Source: UBA10677 sp045654245
GTDB taxonomy: Bacteria > Bacillota > Clostridia > Christensenellales > Pumilibacteraceae
Reading direction: 5' to 3'
Length of the DNA: 61,727 nucleotides
NCBI GenBank assembly: GCA_045654245.1
Contig: JAZOMX010000027.1
Coordinates: forward strand, 1-61,727
Position numbers and translations under genes: made by a program. The first letter of the stretch is position 1, and every line of letters starts with the position of its first letter. A model generated the notes under the pieces. The model saw only the letters and a program-made list of their open reading frames with translations. It was not told where the DNA came from and made no database searches. Below are positions 33,845-41,033 of the stretch, piece after piece.

Positions 33845-33872
33845 ATTATAGCACTTTTTCTAGTTTTGACAA
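33845..33872 (-). promoter_or_regulatory. Promoter of the anion transporter
   Basis: Minus-strand TTGTCA (33867-33872), 16-bp spacer, TATAAT (33845-33850). It sits close to the spo0A terminator. Confidence 0.65.
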
Positions 33873-33873
33873 G

Positions 33874-33913
33874 CAAAAAGAAAAGGCTTTCTTGCGAAAA
33901 CCTTTTCTTTTTT
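33874..33913 (-). terminator. spo0A terminator
   Basis: 11-bp stem AAAAGAAAAGG / CCTTTTCTTTT with T-rich flanks, directly after the stop. Confidence 0.85.
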
Positions 33914-34631
33914 ATATACTCTCGAGCATCATTTTATCAGCAACGAGGGCGATAAACTCTCCGTTAGTCGGTTTTTCGTTGCTCGAATAAACTTTCAAGC
34001 CGAATAACGAATTTATGCTCTCTATTCTTCCCTTGTTCCACGCAACTTCGATTGCGTGTCGGATTGCTCGCTCTACCTTAGACGGGCTAGTCGAAAACTT
34101 ATCGGCAACCTCCGGGTAAAGCCTTTTCGTAATACTATTTATTATTTCGGGGCTGTCAATCGCTCGCTTAATCGCCTCTCGCAAAAACTGATATCCTTTT
34201 ATGTGCGCAGGTATTCCCACCGTAATAAAAATCTCGGATAGTCTGCGTTCTAGCCCAGCATTTTTGCTTTCCGCTTTTACCGATAAAGCCTCGTCTATTC
34301 TCTTTTTGAGCACGGCGAGCGAATACGGTTTAAGAACGAACGCATCCGCTCCGTGACAAAGCGCGCTCTCAACCACCTTGTCGTTTTTAACCGAACTTAC
34401 GGCAATCGCTTTTCCGCCCTTTTCCTTAATCTTTTCGATAATCTCTTTGCCGTCTAGAACGGGCAAAAATATCTCTACTACGGTAATCGAGGGCGCTAAA
34501 TCGGCAAATAGAGCAAGCCCCATATCGCCTTTCGTGGTAGTAAAAACTTCGTAATCGTTATCTAAAAAGTACTTCTTTTCTTCTTCGAGGAGTTTTTCGT
34601 CGTCGTCAATAAACAAAATTCGCTTTTTCAT
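33912..34631 (-). CDS. spo0A: Spo0A-family sporulation response regulator with Glu at the phosphosite
   Basis: A 239-residue two-domain transcription factor. The receiver (1-120) keeps the acidic pocket (FIDDDEK), the switch Ser in AVSS and the Lys of LKPYS. However, the position of the phospho-accepting Asp (VLDIIMPHLDG in B. subtilis) reads VVEIFLPVLDG; the codon is GAG, giving E53. The C-terminal domain (about 130-239) is a strong Spo0A match: GIPAHIKGYQFLREAI, ITKRLYPEVADKF, KVERAIRHAIEVAWNKG and KPTNGEFIALVADK. AAGGAGG precedes the start. Spo0A normally controls entry to sporulation. Here phosphorelay control may be lost or replaced. No sporulation operon is in the window. Confidence 0.93.
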   Translation of the reverse strand: MKKRILFIDDDEKLLEEEKKYFLDNDYEVFTTTKGDMGLALFADLAPSITVVEIFLPVLDGKEIIEKIKEKGGKAIAVSSVKNDKVVESALCHGADAFVLKPYSLAVLKKRIDEALSVKAESKNAGLERRLSEIFITVGIPAHIKGYQFLREAIKRAIDSPEIINSITKRLYPEVADKFSTSPSKVERAIRHAIEVAWNKGRIESINSLFGLKVYSSNEKPTNGEFIALVADKMMLESI

Positions 34632-34706
34632 TTTTGCATCCTCCTTTTAATGACAATATTTTACCATTTTTTTACAAGCATTTCCACCGCTTATTCGCAT
34701 AAAAAC

Positions 34707-34735
34707 GATAAATTATCGTCGAAAATCGTCGAATA
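34707..34735. promoter_or_regulatory. Candidate tandem 0A boxes and a 15-bp palindrome
   Basis: CGTCGAA at 34719-34725 and 34729-34735, spaced exactly 10 bp, is close to the Spo0A box TGTCGAA. ACGATAA-a-TTATCGT (34707-34721) overlaps them. They lie between spo0A and the divergent transporter. Confidence 0.5.
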
Positions 34736-34776
34736 AAATCTATTTTAAATTTTATGTAGGACTAAGGCGAATTAGG

Positions 34777-34805
34777 TTGCGTTTTTTTCGTTTAAGGTAT
34801 ATAAT
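34777..34805 (+). promoter_or_regulatory. Promoter of the MFS transporter
   Basis: TTGCGT (34777-34782), 17-bp spacer, TATAAT (34800-34805). Confidence 0.82.
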
Positions 34806-34834
34806 CGTAAAGTATTTTTTCGCAGGAGAAAAAA

Positions 34835-36127
34835 ATGGAAGAAACGATAACCACAAAAAAAGAAAGCGGACTTTCGTCAAGCAAACTTCTCTTTTTAGCG
34901 TGTTGGTTAGTTTACGGGTGCGCGTACATAGCGAGAGTAAACTACTCAACCGCCGTTTCGGGAATGAAAGAACTAGGATTAGTAAGCGCATCTACAGCCG
35001 GCGTTATCAGTAGCGTTTACTTTATTTGCTATGCTGTAGGTCAACTAGTAAACGGCGCAATTGCCGACAAACGCTCTCCATTTATTATGGTTATAATCGG
35101 CGTAAGCGTAATTGCTCTTGCTAACTGCGCTATGTTCTTATTCCCCTCGCCACCTATTTTGCTCACCGTTTGGTGGGGAATTAACGGGCTTGGTCAATCA
35201 ATGCTTTGGTCACCCGTGTTCTTTATCATCTCCAACGTGCTAAACGAAAAAATTAGGTTCTTTGCAGTAACCATTATTTCTCTTACCACTCCTATCGGTA
35301 AGATTAGCGGATATTTTCTCTCTGGATTTTCGCTCTCGCAAGGCGGTTGGAAAGGCGTATTCGTTATGGGCGCACTCGTTATGGCGGTAATGCTCGTGCT
35401 TTGGGTTTCGGTGTGGCTTTCGGTAAAGAAAAATATCTTTATCCGTCGAGGCGAAAACCTTGCTAACAACGAAAATCTCCCACTAACAAACGAGAAAAGA
35501 AAGGTTATGCCCCTTCTCGTTGCAAGCGGAATTATAATTGCTTTCCCCTCCCTAATCGTTCACGGGCTATTCCTAAACGGCATAAGCGAGTGGATTCCCT
35601 CGGTGCTTACTAATAACTACTCGCTCTCAGGCTCAGCGTCGTCGTACCTAACTATGATTGTGCCTGCCGTTGGAGTTGTGGGCGTATTCTTTTCCAACTT
35701 CGTCTATAAAAAGTTTAACCGTGACGAAATGAAAAGCGGAACGCTCGTTATGGCGCTCAACTTTATTCCCGTTCTTTTAATCCTCGCCCTAACGCTAGTG
35801 GACGGCGGACTGCTCGGAAAAACGGGTGATGCGGTTCTTTTTACGGTTGCGTACGGACTTATCTACATTTTGCAACTTGCGTTCGGTCATATCCTAATTT
35901 CGCTCGTTCCACTTCGCTTTTCGGGGGTGGGGCTCGCTGCGACAATGACGGGACTTACTAATGCGATTAATTACGGCGGTAGCGCAATTTCGACTTACGG
36001 TATGAGCCTTGCGATTGAATATATGCCTCTTTACGGCATAGTCCTAATTTGGCTTGGCTGTCTTGCTTTTGCAAGCGTAATCCTTTTCCTTTCCTCTCTT
36101 AAGTGGAGTAAGTTCATTAAAGACTAA
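34835..36127 (+). CDS. MFS transporter, organophosphate:phosphate antiporter (GlpT/UhpT) type
   Basis: A 430-residue protein with about 12 membrane helices. ACWLVYGCAYIARVNYSTAV in helix 1, then VYFICYAVGQLVNGAIADKR and NGLGQSMLWSPVFFIISN, match the OPA family that exchanges sugar phosphates or glycerol-3-phosphate for phosphate. An Arg in helix 1 (YIARVNYS) corresponds to the phosphate-binding Arg. GAGGAG-like AGGAG lies upstream. The substrate is inferred only; glpP and a GlpA-like operon in the same window make G3P plausible. Candidate Spo0A boxes lie upstream. Confidence 0.87.
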   Translation: MEETITTKKESGLSSSKLLFLACWLVYGCAYIARVNYSTAVSGMKELGLVSASTAGVISSVYFICYAVGQLVNGAIADKRSPFIMVIIGVSVIALANCAMFLFPSPPILLTVWWGINGLGQSMLWSPVFFIISNVLNEKIRFFAVTIISLTTPIGKISGYFLSGFSLSQGGWKGVFVMGALVMAVMLVLWVSVWLSVKKNIFIRRGENLANNENLPLTNEKRKVMPLLVASGIIIAFPSLIVHGLFLNGISEWIPSVLTNNYSLSGSASSYLTMIVPAVGVVGVFFSNFVYKKFNRDEMKSGTLVMALNFIPVLLILALTLVDGGLLGKTGDAVLFTVAYGLIYILQLAFGHILISLVPLRFSGVGLAATMTGLTNAINYGGSAISTYGMSLAIEYMPLYGIVLIWLGCLAFASVILFLSSLKWSKFIKD

Positions 36128-36209
36128 CTCGCCTACTATTTTTAATCTAACGGCACTAAAAAAACCTCCTAACTAAAGTGCGTCGCCTTAGGGAATTTTT
36201 AAAATATTG

Positions 36210-36248
36210 AAAAAGAGTAACAAAATTCTGTTACTCTTTTATTTTTTT
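36210..36248 (+). terminator. MFS gene terminator
   Basis: AAAAGAGTAACA / TGTTACTCTTTT stem with 6-nt loop, then ATTTTTTT. Confidence 0.93.
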
Positions 36249-36296
36249 GCTTTGCAAAAACACACGACCTTGCTTGCAAAGTATAGTGCGCTAAAC

Positions 36297-36893
36297 TTAA
36301 CCTCGTTGAGCCGTAATAATATATGCGTTATCTATCTCTTTTATTTTTATTTTGATAAACCCTAAAGTCGGTAACGTTTTGCAAATATAGGTAGGGTTGT
36401 CTGGATAAACCGCAATCCTGCTATATCCCGTATCAATAAAATCTTGTTGATTTTTGTCTATTGATAAAATGAATTCCCCTTTATTTTTTAATAAGTTAAA
36501 AACATTTATTAACGCCTTTTCTTTGTCTTTGATATGCATAAATGTTAACGTGGAAAAAATCACGTCGTATTTTTGATTTGCTTTGTATTTAAGAAAATCT
36601 TCATTAATAAAAAAAGCATTATTAAAATCATTAAAATGTTTTCTTGCCACATCTACTGTTTTTGATGAAATATCTATTCCCACGTATTTTTTACATTGAT
36701 TAATAATTTTCTTAGCAATTCTTCCAGTGCCACAACCGATTTCTAATACTGTTTTATGGGCATCTAAATTAAGTAGATTTATAAACTCTTCCCCATCCCA
36801 CTTATCCATATAATCCGCCAATTCTTTACAGTCTAAAACGGGGTCGTTGCCATTTTCAATTAATAAATCGTAATGTCTAGAAATATTATTCAT
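36297..36893 (-). CDS. Class I SAM-dependent methyltransferase
   Basis: A 198-residue cytosolic enzyme. The SAM-binding motif LEIGCGTGRIAKKI (about residues 50-63), acidic loop YVGIDIS, FINEDFLKY and the post-motif DVIFSTLTFMHIKDKEKAL define the fold; the substrate is unknown. Codons are much richer in A/T than neighbouring genes. The start overlaps the stop of the four-helix-bundle gene by 8 bp, so the two form one unit that looks horizontally acquired. Confidence 0.85.
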   Translation of the reverse strand: MNNISRHYDLLIENGNDPVLDCKELADYMDKWDGEEFINLLNLDAHKTVLEIGCGTGRIAKKIINQCKKYVGIDISSKTVDVARKHFNDFNNAFFINEDFLKYKANQKYDVIFSTLTFMHIKDKEKALINVFNLLKNKGEFILSIDKNQQDFIDTGYSRIAVYPDNPTYICKTLPTLGFIKIKIKEIDNAYIITAQRG

Positions 36894-37242
36894 TTTTTGC
36901 CTTTAATGTTTTACACGAAGAAATTAGCATTTTTCTTATAACACCACAATCGCTATTAAGTTTTTTGTATTGAGTTTCTTCTAAATAACCTGTTTCAAAA
37001 AGTAATTCTAACCAATATTCGCTTTCAAAGCACTCTTTTAATGCTATTTCAAGTTTTGAAATAAAATCAGCCGTTCCTTGAGCGTATTGCGCTTCGTGGA
37101 TATTTGCACCAATACTTGTTCCAGAACGCAAAAGTTGATTAGTTAAAACGCTTTGTTTATTGTTGGATTTAATTTCTCTTGTAAGAAAAACAATGTTTTT
37201 AGCAAATTCCTTTGCTTTTTCTCTTAAAATACTTTCACTCAT
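36886..37242 (-). CDS. Four-helix-bundle protein (23S rRNA-intervening-sequence / Avd-like family)
   Basis: 118 residues and four predicted helices. ILREKAKEFAKNIVFLTREI, LLRSGTSIGANIHEAQYAQ, FISKLEIALKECFESEYWLELL and CGVIRKMLISSCKTLK are the family signature. Members are encoded within 23S rRNA intervening sequences or beside diversity-generating and other mobile units, with no proven enzymatic role. No reverse transcriptase or rRNA is here. There is no ribosome site, and a -10 box ends 6 bp before the ATG, so a leaderless mRNA is likely. The upstream hairpin array is adjacent. Confidence 0.87.
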   Translation of the reverse strand: MSESILREKAKEFAKNIVFLTREIKSNNKQSVLTNQLLRSGTSIGANIHEAQYAQGTADFISKLEIALKECFESEYWLELLFETGYLEETQYKKLNSDCGVIRKMLISSCKTLKAKNE

Positions 37243-37248
37243 AAATTT

Positions 37249-37277
37249 ATTATATCATACCATAAGTTTTAAGTAAA
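37249..37277 (-). promoter_or_regulatory. Promoter of the four-helix-bundle gene
   Basis: Minus-strand TTTACT (37272-37277), 17-bp spacer, TATAAT (37249-37254). The expected start point coincides with the ATG at 37242. Confidence 0.65.
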
Positions 37278-37483
37278 GTGATATTGTTTGCATAGCAAAC
37301 AGTGATATTTTTAGAAAATCTAAAAGTTATATTTTGACTTTCAGTCAAAGTTATATTATATTTGCCACAACTCGCCAGAGGCGAATATAACTTTGCGTAG
37401 CAAAATATCACTGCGATAGCAATATAACTTGCCGTAAGGCAAATATAGTTGTGGCGTAGCGATAAATTCATATCGCTACGCCA
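37271..37483. repeat. Hairpin array with conserved 9-nt linkers
   Basis: Seven or more small stem-loops of differing sequence are separated by AGTGATATT or AGTTATATT, and then by the reverse complement AATATAACT or AATATCACT. Stems include GTTTGC/GCAAAC, TTTTAGA/TCTAAAA, TTGACT/AGTCAA, TCGCC/GGCGA, TTTGC/GCAAA and TTGCC/GGCAA. The array ends in a 14-bp perfect stem GTGGCGTAGCGATA (37450-37463) paired with 37470-37483. Confidence 0.85.
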
Positions 37484-37512
37484 CTATCCCAAGAGGTTTT
37501 ATATTTTTATTA

Positions 37513-38706
37513 TTAGTCCGTAGTATAGTTGTCGAAATAACCTTGGATAAATACAATCGGCGTTCCCTTATCGCCCGAACCCGAAGTTAGGTCGCAAAGC
37601 GAACCGATAAGGTCGGTAATTCTTCTAGGCGTAGTTCCCTCGGACGCCATTTGTCCGTAAAGGTTGCCGTCCTTTGCCTTAATCTTATCCTTGATTGCCT
37701 TTTTAAGTTCCTCGCCCGAAAGAGTAGAAAACTCGTTGTCGGCAAGGTATTTTAGTTTTAGTTCGTTAGGCGTTCCCTCAAGTCCCGAAGTATAGGCAGG
37801 CGCAACTACGGGGTCTGCTAGTTCCCAAATCTTTCCAATCGGGTCCTTGAACGCGCCGTCGCCGTAAACCATAACCTCAACTTTCTTTCCCGTCGCCTCG
37901 AAAATATTTTTCTGTACGGCATCAACGATAGGCTGACAGTCACGGGGGAATAGTTTAACCTGGTTTTCGGTAGCCTTGTTCGAGCCTAGTAGTCCATAAT
38001 TTTCGTTATATCCGCTACCGTTTACGGGCGCGTTTAGAATATCGTCAAGTCCGAAAATTTTCTCTCCGCCGTTCGCTTTTAAGATGCGTTTCGTTCTTTG
38101 GCGAGTGTGAATATCGCAAGTGATTACGTTCTTGGTATAAGGCAAGATTGCTCTAGCGTCGTTAGCGAAAATAATCTCAACCTCTGCTCCACTCTCACGA
38201 ACTAGCGTCTCGTAGTACTCAACGTAGTCGATACCCGTAAAGGTATGTTTCTTATATCCAAAAAGTTCACGGTATTTCTTTAAGTCTAGCACGTCGCTGT
38301 ACGGATTAACGCCTGATGCGTCAACGTCGTCAAGCGAAACAAGGTGGTTACCAACCTCGTCGGAGGGGTAAGAAAGCATTAGAACTACTTTCTTCGCTCC
38401 CTTTGCGATACCGCGCAAACAAATAGCGAAACGGTTACGCGAAAGTATAGGGAAAATAACGCCGACGGTCTGCCCGCCGAGTTTTGCTTTCACGTCGTTA
38501 GCAATATCGTCAACGCTAGCGTAGTTTCCTTGCGCACGCGCCACGATTGCCTCCGTCATAGCGATAATATCACGGTCTCTAATTTCAAATCCGTCGTCGG
38601 CAGACGCCTCTAAAATAGACTCGGTAACGATTTTAACGATATCGTCTCCGCTCTTAATAATGGGCGCACGAACGCCACGGCTGACAGTTCCTATCATACG
38701 ACTCAT
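37513..38706 (-). CDS. Coenzyme F420-0:L-glutamate ligase-like protein (CofE family)
   Basis: A 397-residue protein. IIKSGDDIVKIVTESI, DIIAMTEAIVARAQGNYASVDD and VGVIFPILSRNRFAICLRG near the N-terminus, then LLGSNKATENQVKLFPRDC, EVMVYGDGAFKDPIGKIWELADP and TPRRITDLIGSLCDLTSGS later, mark the CofE/F420-ligase family common in Clostridia. True F420 biosynthesis needs other cof genes and none is present here. It may ligate glutamate to another cofactor or act on folate-like substrates. AGGAGAA precedes the start. Monocistronic. Confidence 0.8.
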   Translation of the reverse strand: MSRMIGTVSRGVRAPIIKSGDDIVKIVTESILEASADDGFEIRDRDIIAMTEAIVARAQGNYASVDDIANDVKAKLGGQTVGVIFPILSRNRFAICLRGIAKGAKKVVLMLSYPSDEVGNHLVSLDDVDASGVNPYSDVLDLKKYRELFGYKKHTFTGIDYVEYYETLVRESGAEVEIIFANDARAILPYTKNVITCDIHTRQRTKRILKANGGEKIFGLDDILNAPVNGSGYNENYGLLGSNKATENQVKLFPRDCQPIVDAVQKNIFEATGKKVEVMVYGDGAFKDPIGKIWELADPVVAPAYTSGLEGTPNELKLKYLADNEFSTLSGEELKKAIKDKIKAKDGNLYGQMASEGTTPRRITDLIGSLCDLTSGSGDKGTPIVFIQGYFDNYTTD

Positions 38707-38757
38707 AATTAGGTTCTCCTATTTTTCGCCCAAAAGGCGCAAATTCTCAACCTTTAT

Positions 38758-38787
38758 ATTATATTGCAAAACCCACTCTTTTGTCAA
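38758..38787 (-). promoter_or_regulatory. Promoter of the CofE-like gene
   Basis: Minus-strand TTGACA (38782-38787), 18-bp spacer, TATAAT (38758-38763). Confidence 0.85.
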
Positions 38788-38835
38788 GATTTTTTACTGC
38801 TATCAAACCATTTTTTCTTGATTTTTTGCAAAAAT

Positions 38836-38865
38836 AAAAACTCGGTTTTTCGCCGAGTTTTTTGA
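38836..38865 (-). terminator. Terminator after the sodium symporter
   Basis: AAAACTCGG / CCGAGTTTT stem, T-rich on both strands, 20 bp after the stop. Confidence 0.85.
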
Positions 38866-38884
38866 AATTAAATCGTGGTTTTTC

Positions 38885-40273
38885 TTAAACGAACGGGGTG
38901 ATTATGCTAATTACTAAAAGGATACCGATTATAATAGGCAACACGAAAGTCATATAGTAACGCATCCAGGGTTTAACCTTTAAGCCTTTACCCATATTAG
39001 CCTCTTCCATAAAGTTATCCCAGCCCCAACCTTTTTTGAGGGTGCAGAAGAGTACGAATAGGAGCGAGCCTGCAGGAAGTAAAATATTGCTTACGATATA
39101 GTCCTCAAGGTCGAGTACGCCCTTACCTGCGCCGAGAGGCTCAAAGCCTGCGAGCACGTTAAAGCCTAAAATACAAGGGATTGAGAGGAAGAACAATGCA
39201 ATACCGTCGATTAGGCACGCTTTTTTCTTTCCCCAACCGAAAAGTTCTTGCGTCATAGAAAGTATGTTTTGGAATACCGCAAAAATAGTGGTTAGAGCGG
39301 CGAACGACATAAACAAGAAAAATAGCGTTCCCCAAATTCTACCGCCTGCCATATTATTAAATACGTTGGGGAGCGTTTGGAAAATAAGGCTAGGCCCTGC
39401 GCTTACGTCAACGCCGTACGAAAAGCACGCCGGGAAAATAATAAGACCTGCCGTGATTGCTACGAAAGTATCTAGTACTGCTACGTTAACGCTCTCGCCT
39501 AGGAGCGAACGCTCTTTGCCGATAAACGAACCGAAGATTGCCATAGAGCCGATACCGAGCGAAAGCGTGAAGAACGCTTGGTTCATAGCCGAAACTATAA
39601 CGCCCCAAATTCCGTTATGCGAAGGGTCTAACAATCTATCAACGCTAGGCAAAAGATAGAACTTTAAACCCTCTCCTGCGCCCGGCAAGAAAAATCCGTT
39701 GATTGCGATTACGACCATAATGCCTAGAAGAGCAAGCATCATAAACTTACTTACTTTCTCTAGTCCTTTTTGCATATCGAACGAGCAAACTAAAAATCCG
39801 ATGGCAACTACTACGCCCATAAAGAGTATTAAAACCCAAGGATTAGATAGCATTTCGCCCCAAACTCCCTTTACAGCCTCCGTCGATAGTCCCTCGAACT
39901 TGCCAAACGCCATATAACCGAAGTACTGTAGCATCCAACCCGTAACCGAGGTGTAAAACATCATTAGTAAAATATTACCAACTAGCGCTGCGTAACCGTG
40001 GAAATGCCACTTCTGTCCCGGCTTTTGCAAAGCCTGATAAAGTTTAACGGGGCTTTTTTGCGACGCACGACCGAGAGCAAACTCCGCCGTCATTACGGGA
40101 ATTCCTAAAATAACTAGGAACAGAATATAAATAAGAACGAAAAATCCACCGCCGTTTTGTCCTGCAACCGTGGGGAATTTCCATACGTTGCCAACGCCGA
40201 TTGCGCAACCTGCGCTCAGCAGTATAAATCCGAGACGACTACCTAGTCTTTCTCTGCCTTGTTTATCTTGCAT
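38885..40273 (-). CDS. Neurotransmitter:sodium symporter (SNF/NSS family)
   Basis: A 462-residue inner-membrane protein with about 11-12 helices. The LeuT-fold first helix motif ILLSAGCAIGVGNVWKFP and NGGGFFVLIY are diagnostic of the SNF family, Na+-driven importers of amino acids in bacteria. The ATG at 40273 has GGAGG correctly placed and follows the promoter. An in-frame start 57 bp upstream (40330) would lie within the -35 box. The substrate is not readable. Monocistronic. Confidence 0.92.
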   Translation of the reverse strand: MQDKQGRERLGSRLGFILLSAGCAIGVGNVWKFPTVAGQNGGGFFVLIYILFLVILGIPVMTAEFALGRASQKSPVKLYQALQKPGQKWHFHGYAALVGNILLMMFYTSVTGWMLQYFGYMAFGKFEGLSTEAVKGVWGEMLSNPWVLILFMGVVVAIGFLVCSFDMQKGLEKVSKFMMLALLGIMVVIAINGFFLPGAGEGLKFYLLPSVDRLLDPSHNGIWGVIVSAMNQAFFTLSLGIGSMAIFGSFIGKERSLLGESVNVAVLDTFVAITAGLIIFPACFSYGVDVSAGPSLIFQTLPNVFNNMAGGRIWGTLFFLFMSFAALTTIFAVFQNILSMTQELFGWGKKKACLIDGIALFFLSIPCILGFNVLAGFEPLGAGKGVLDLEDYIVSNILLPAGSLLFVLFCTLKKGWGWDNFMEEANMGKGLKVKPWMRYYMTFVLPIIIGILLVISIITPFV

Positions 40274-40301
40274 ATTTTTCCTCCAAGTAAAAACTAAGAC
40301 T

Positions 40302-40330
40302 ATTTTACCACAACGCCCGTTTTTTTTCAA
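40302..40330 (-). promoter_or_regulatory. Promoter of the sodium symporter
   Basis: Minus-strand TTGAAA (40325-40330), 17-bp spacer, TAAAAT (40302-40307). Confidence 0.75.
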
Positions 40331-40380
40331 GACATTTTACCAAATTATTTAATCTAAACTTAAAATATAGCCTCATTTTG

Positions 40381-40409
40381 TTGTAAAATCTCTAATTTTA
40401 TTATATAAT
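40381..40409 (+). promoter_or_regulatory. glpP promoter
   Basis: TTGTAA-N17-TATAAT. Confidence 0.78.
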
Positions 40410-40445
40410 TATCTTTAATCTTTTCTTTTTAGGAGTATGAGGAAA

Positions 40446-40991
40446 ATGTTTATTCTTGAAAGCATTAAATCTTCGGGCGTCGTTCCTGCCGTTAAAGACG
40501 AACAATCTTTTCAAAAAGCGCTAGATAGCGAAGTAAAAGTTATGTTCTTGCTTAAAAGCGATATACTCTCGGCTGAGGAACAAGTTAAACTTGCGCACGA
40601 AAAGGGCAAAAAAGTCCTTATTCATATCGACCTTATGGAAGGTATAGGACGAGACGAAATGGCTGTAAAATATATTGCCGAAATCGTTTGCGCCGACGGT
40701 ATTATCACAACTAAACCCGCCCTTGTAAAATCAGCGAAAGCACTCGGTCTTTTCGCCGTTCTCCGTGTTTTTCTGATTGACTCGCAAAGCCTAGAGTCCG
40801 CCACCTCGAACGCCGTTAAACTTGCGCCCGACGCCGTGGAAATTATGCCCGGCCTTGCATACGAGGTCGTAGAGCGTTTTGCTCCTCTCCCCGTTATTTT
40901 AGGTGGTCTTATTTCCACTAAAGAACAAATAAACGCTGGTCTTAAAAGAGGCGCAATCGGTGCGTCAACTAGCAAACCCGAACTTTGGTAA
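40446..40991 (+). CDS. glpP: GlpP, glycerol-3-phosphate-responsive antiterminator
   Basis: A 181-residue TIM-barrel-like mRNA-binding regulator. Family motifs are VVPAVKDEQSF, VMFLLKSDILS, VLIHIDLMEGIGRDE, GIITTKPALVKSAK, the LRVFLIDSQSLE helix, VEIMPGLAYEV and GGLISTKEQI. With G3P bound, GlpP lets polymerase pass terminators in glp leaders. The ATG at 40446 is preferred over 40437 because AGGAG lies 9 nt upstream of it; for 40437 only 1 nt separates. A candidate target is the terminator before the GlpA-like operon at 54835. Confidence 0.93.
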   Translation: MFILESIKSSGVVPAVKDEQSFQKALDSEVKVMFLLKSDILSAEEQVKLAHEKGKKVLIHIDLMEGIGRDEMAVKYIAEIVCADGIITTKPALVKSAKALGLFAVLRVFLIDSQSLESATSNAVKLAPDAVEIMPGLAYEVVERFAPLPVILGGLISTKEQINAGLKRGAIGASTSKPELW

Positions 40992-41033
40992 ATCTTTGTT
41001 TGCAATAAACAACTTTATAGGAGGCTACTCGTC

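Noticed and set aside
36886..37242. Avd of a diversity-generating retroelement
   Set aside because: No reverse transcriptase, template repeat or variable-repeat target gene is present in the window.
37250..37471. Open frame of 73 codons on the minus strand
   Set aside because: It covers the hairpin array, and the translation only mirrors the linkers.
37513..38706. Proof of F420 biosynthesis
   Set aside because: Only one family member is present, and such proteins occur in Clostridia that lack F420.
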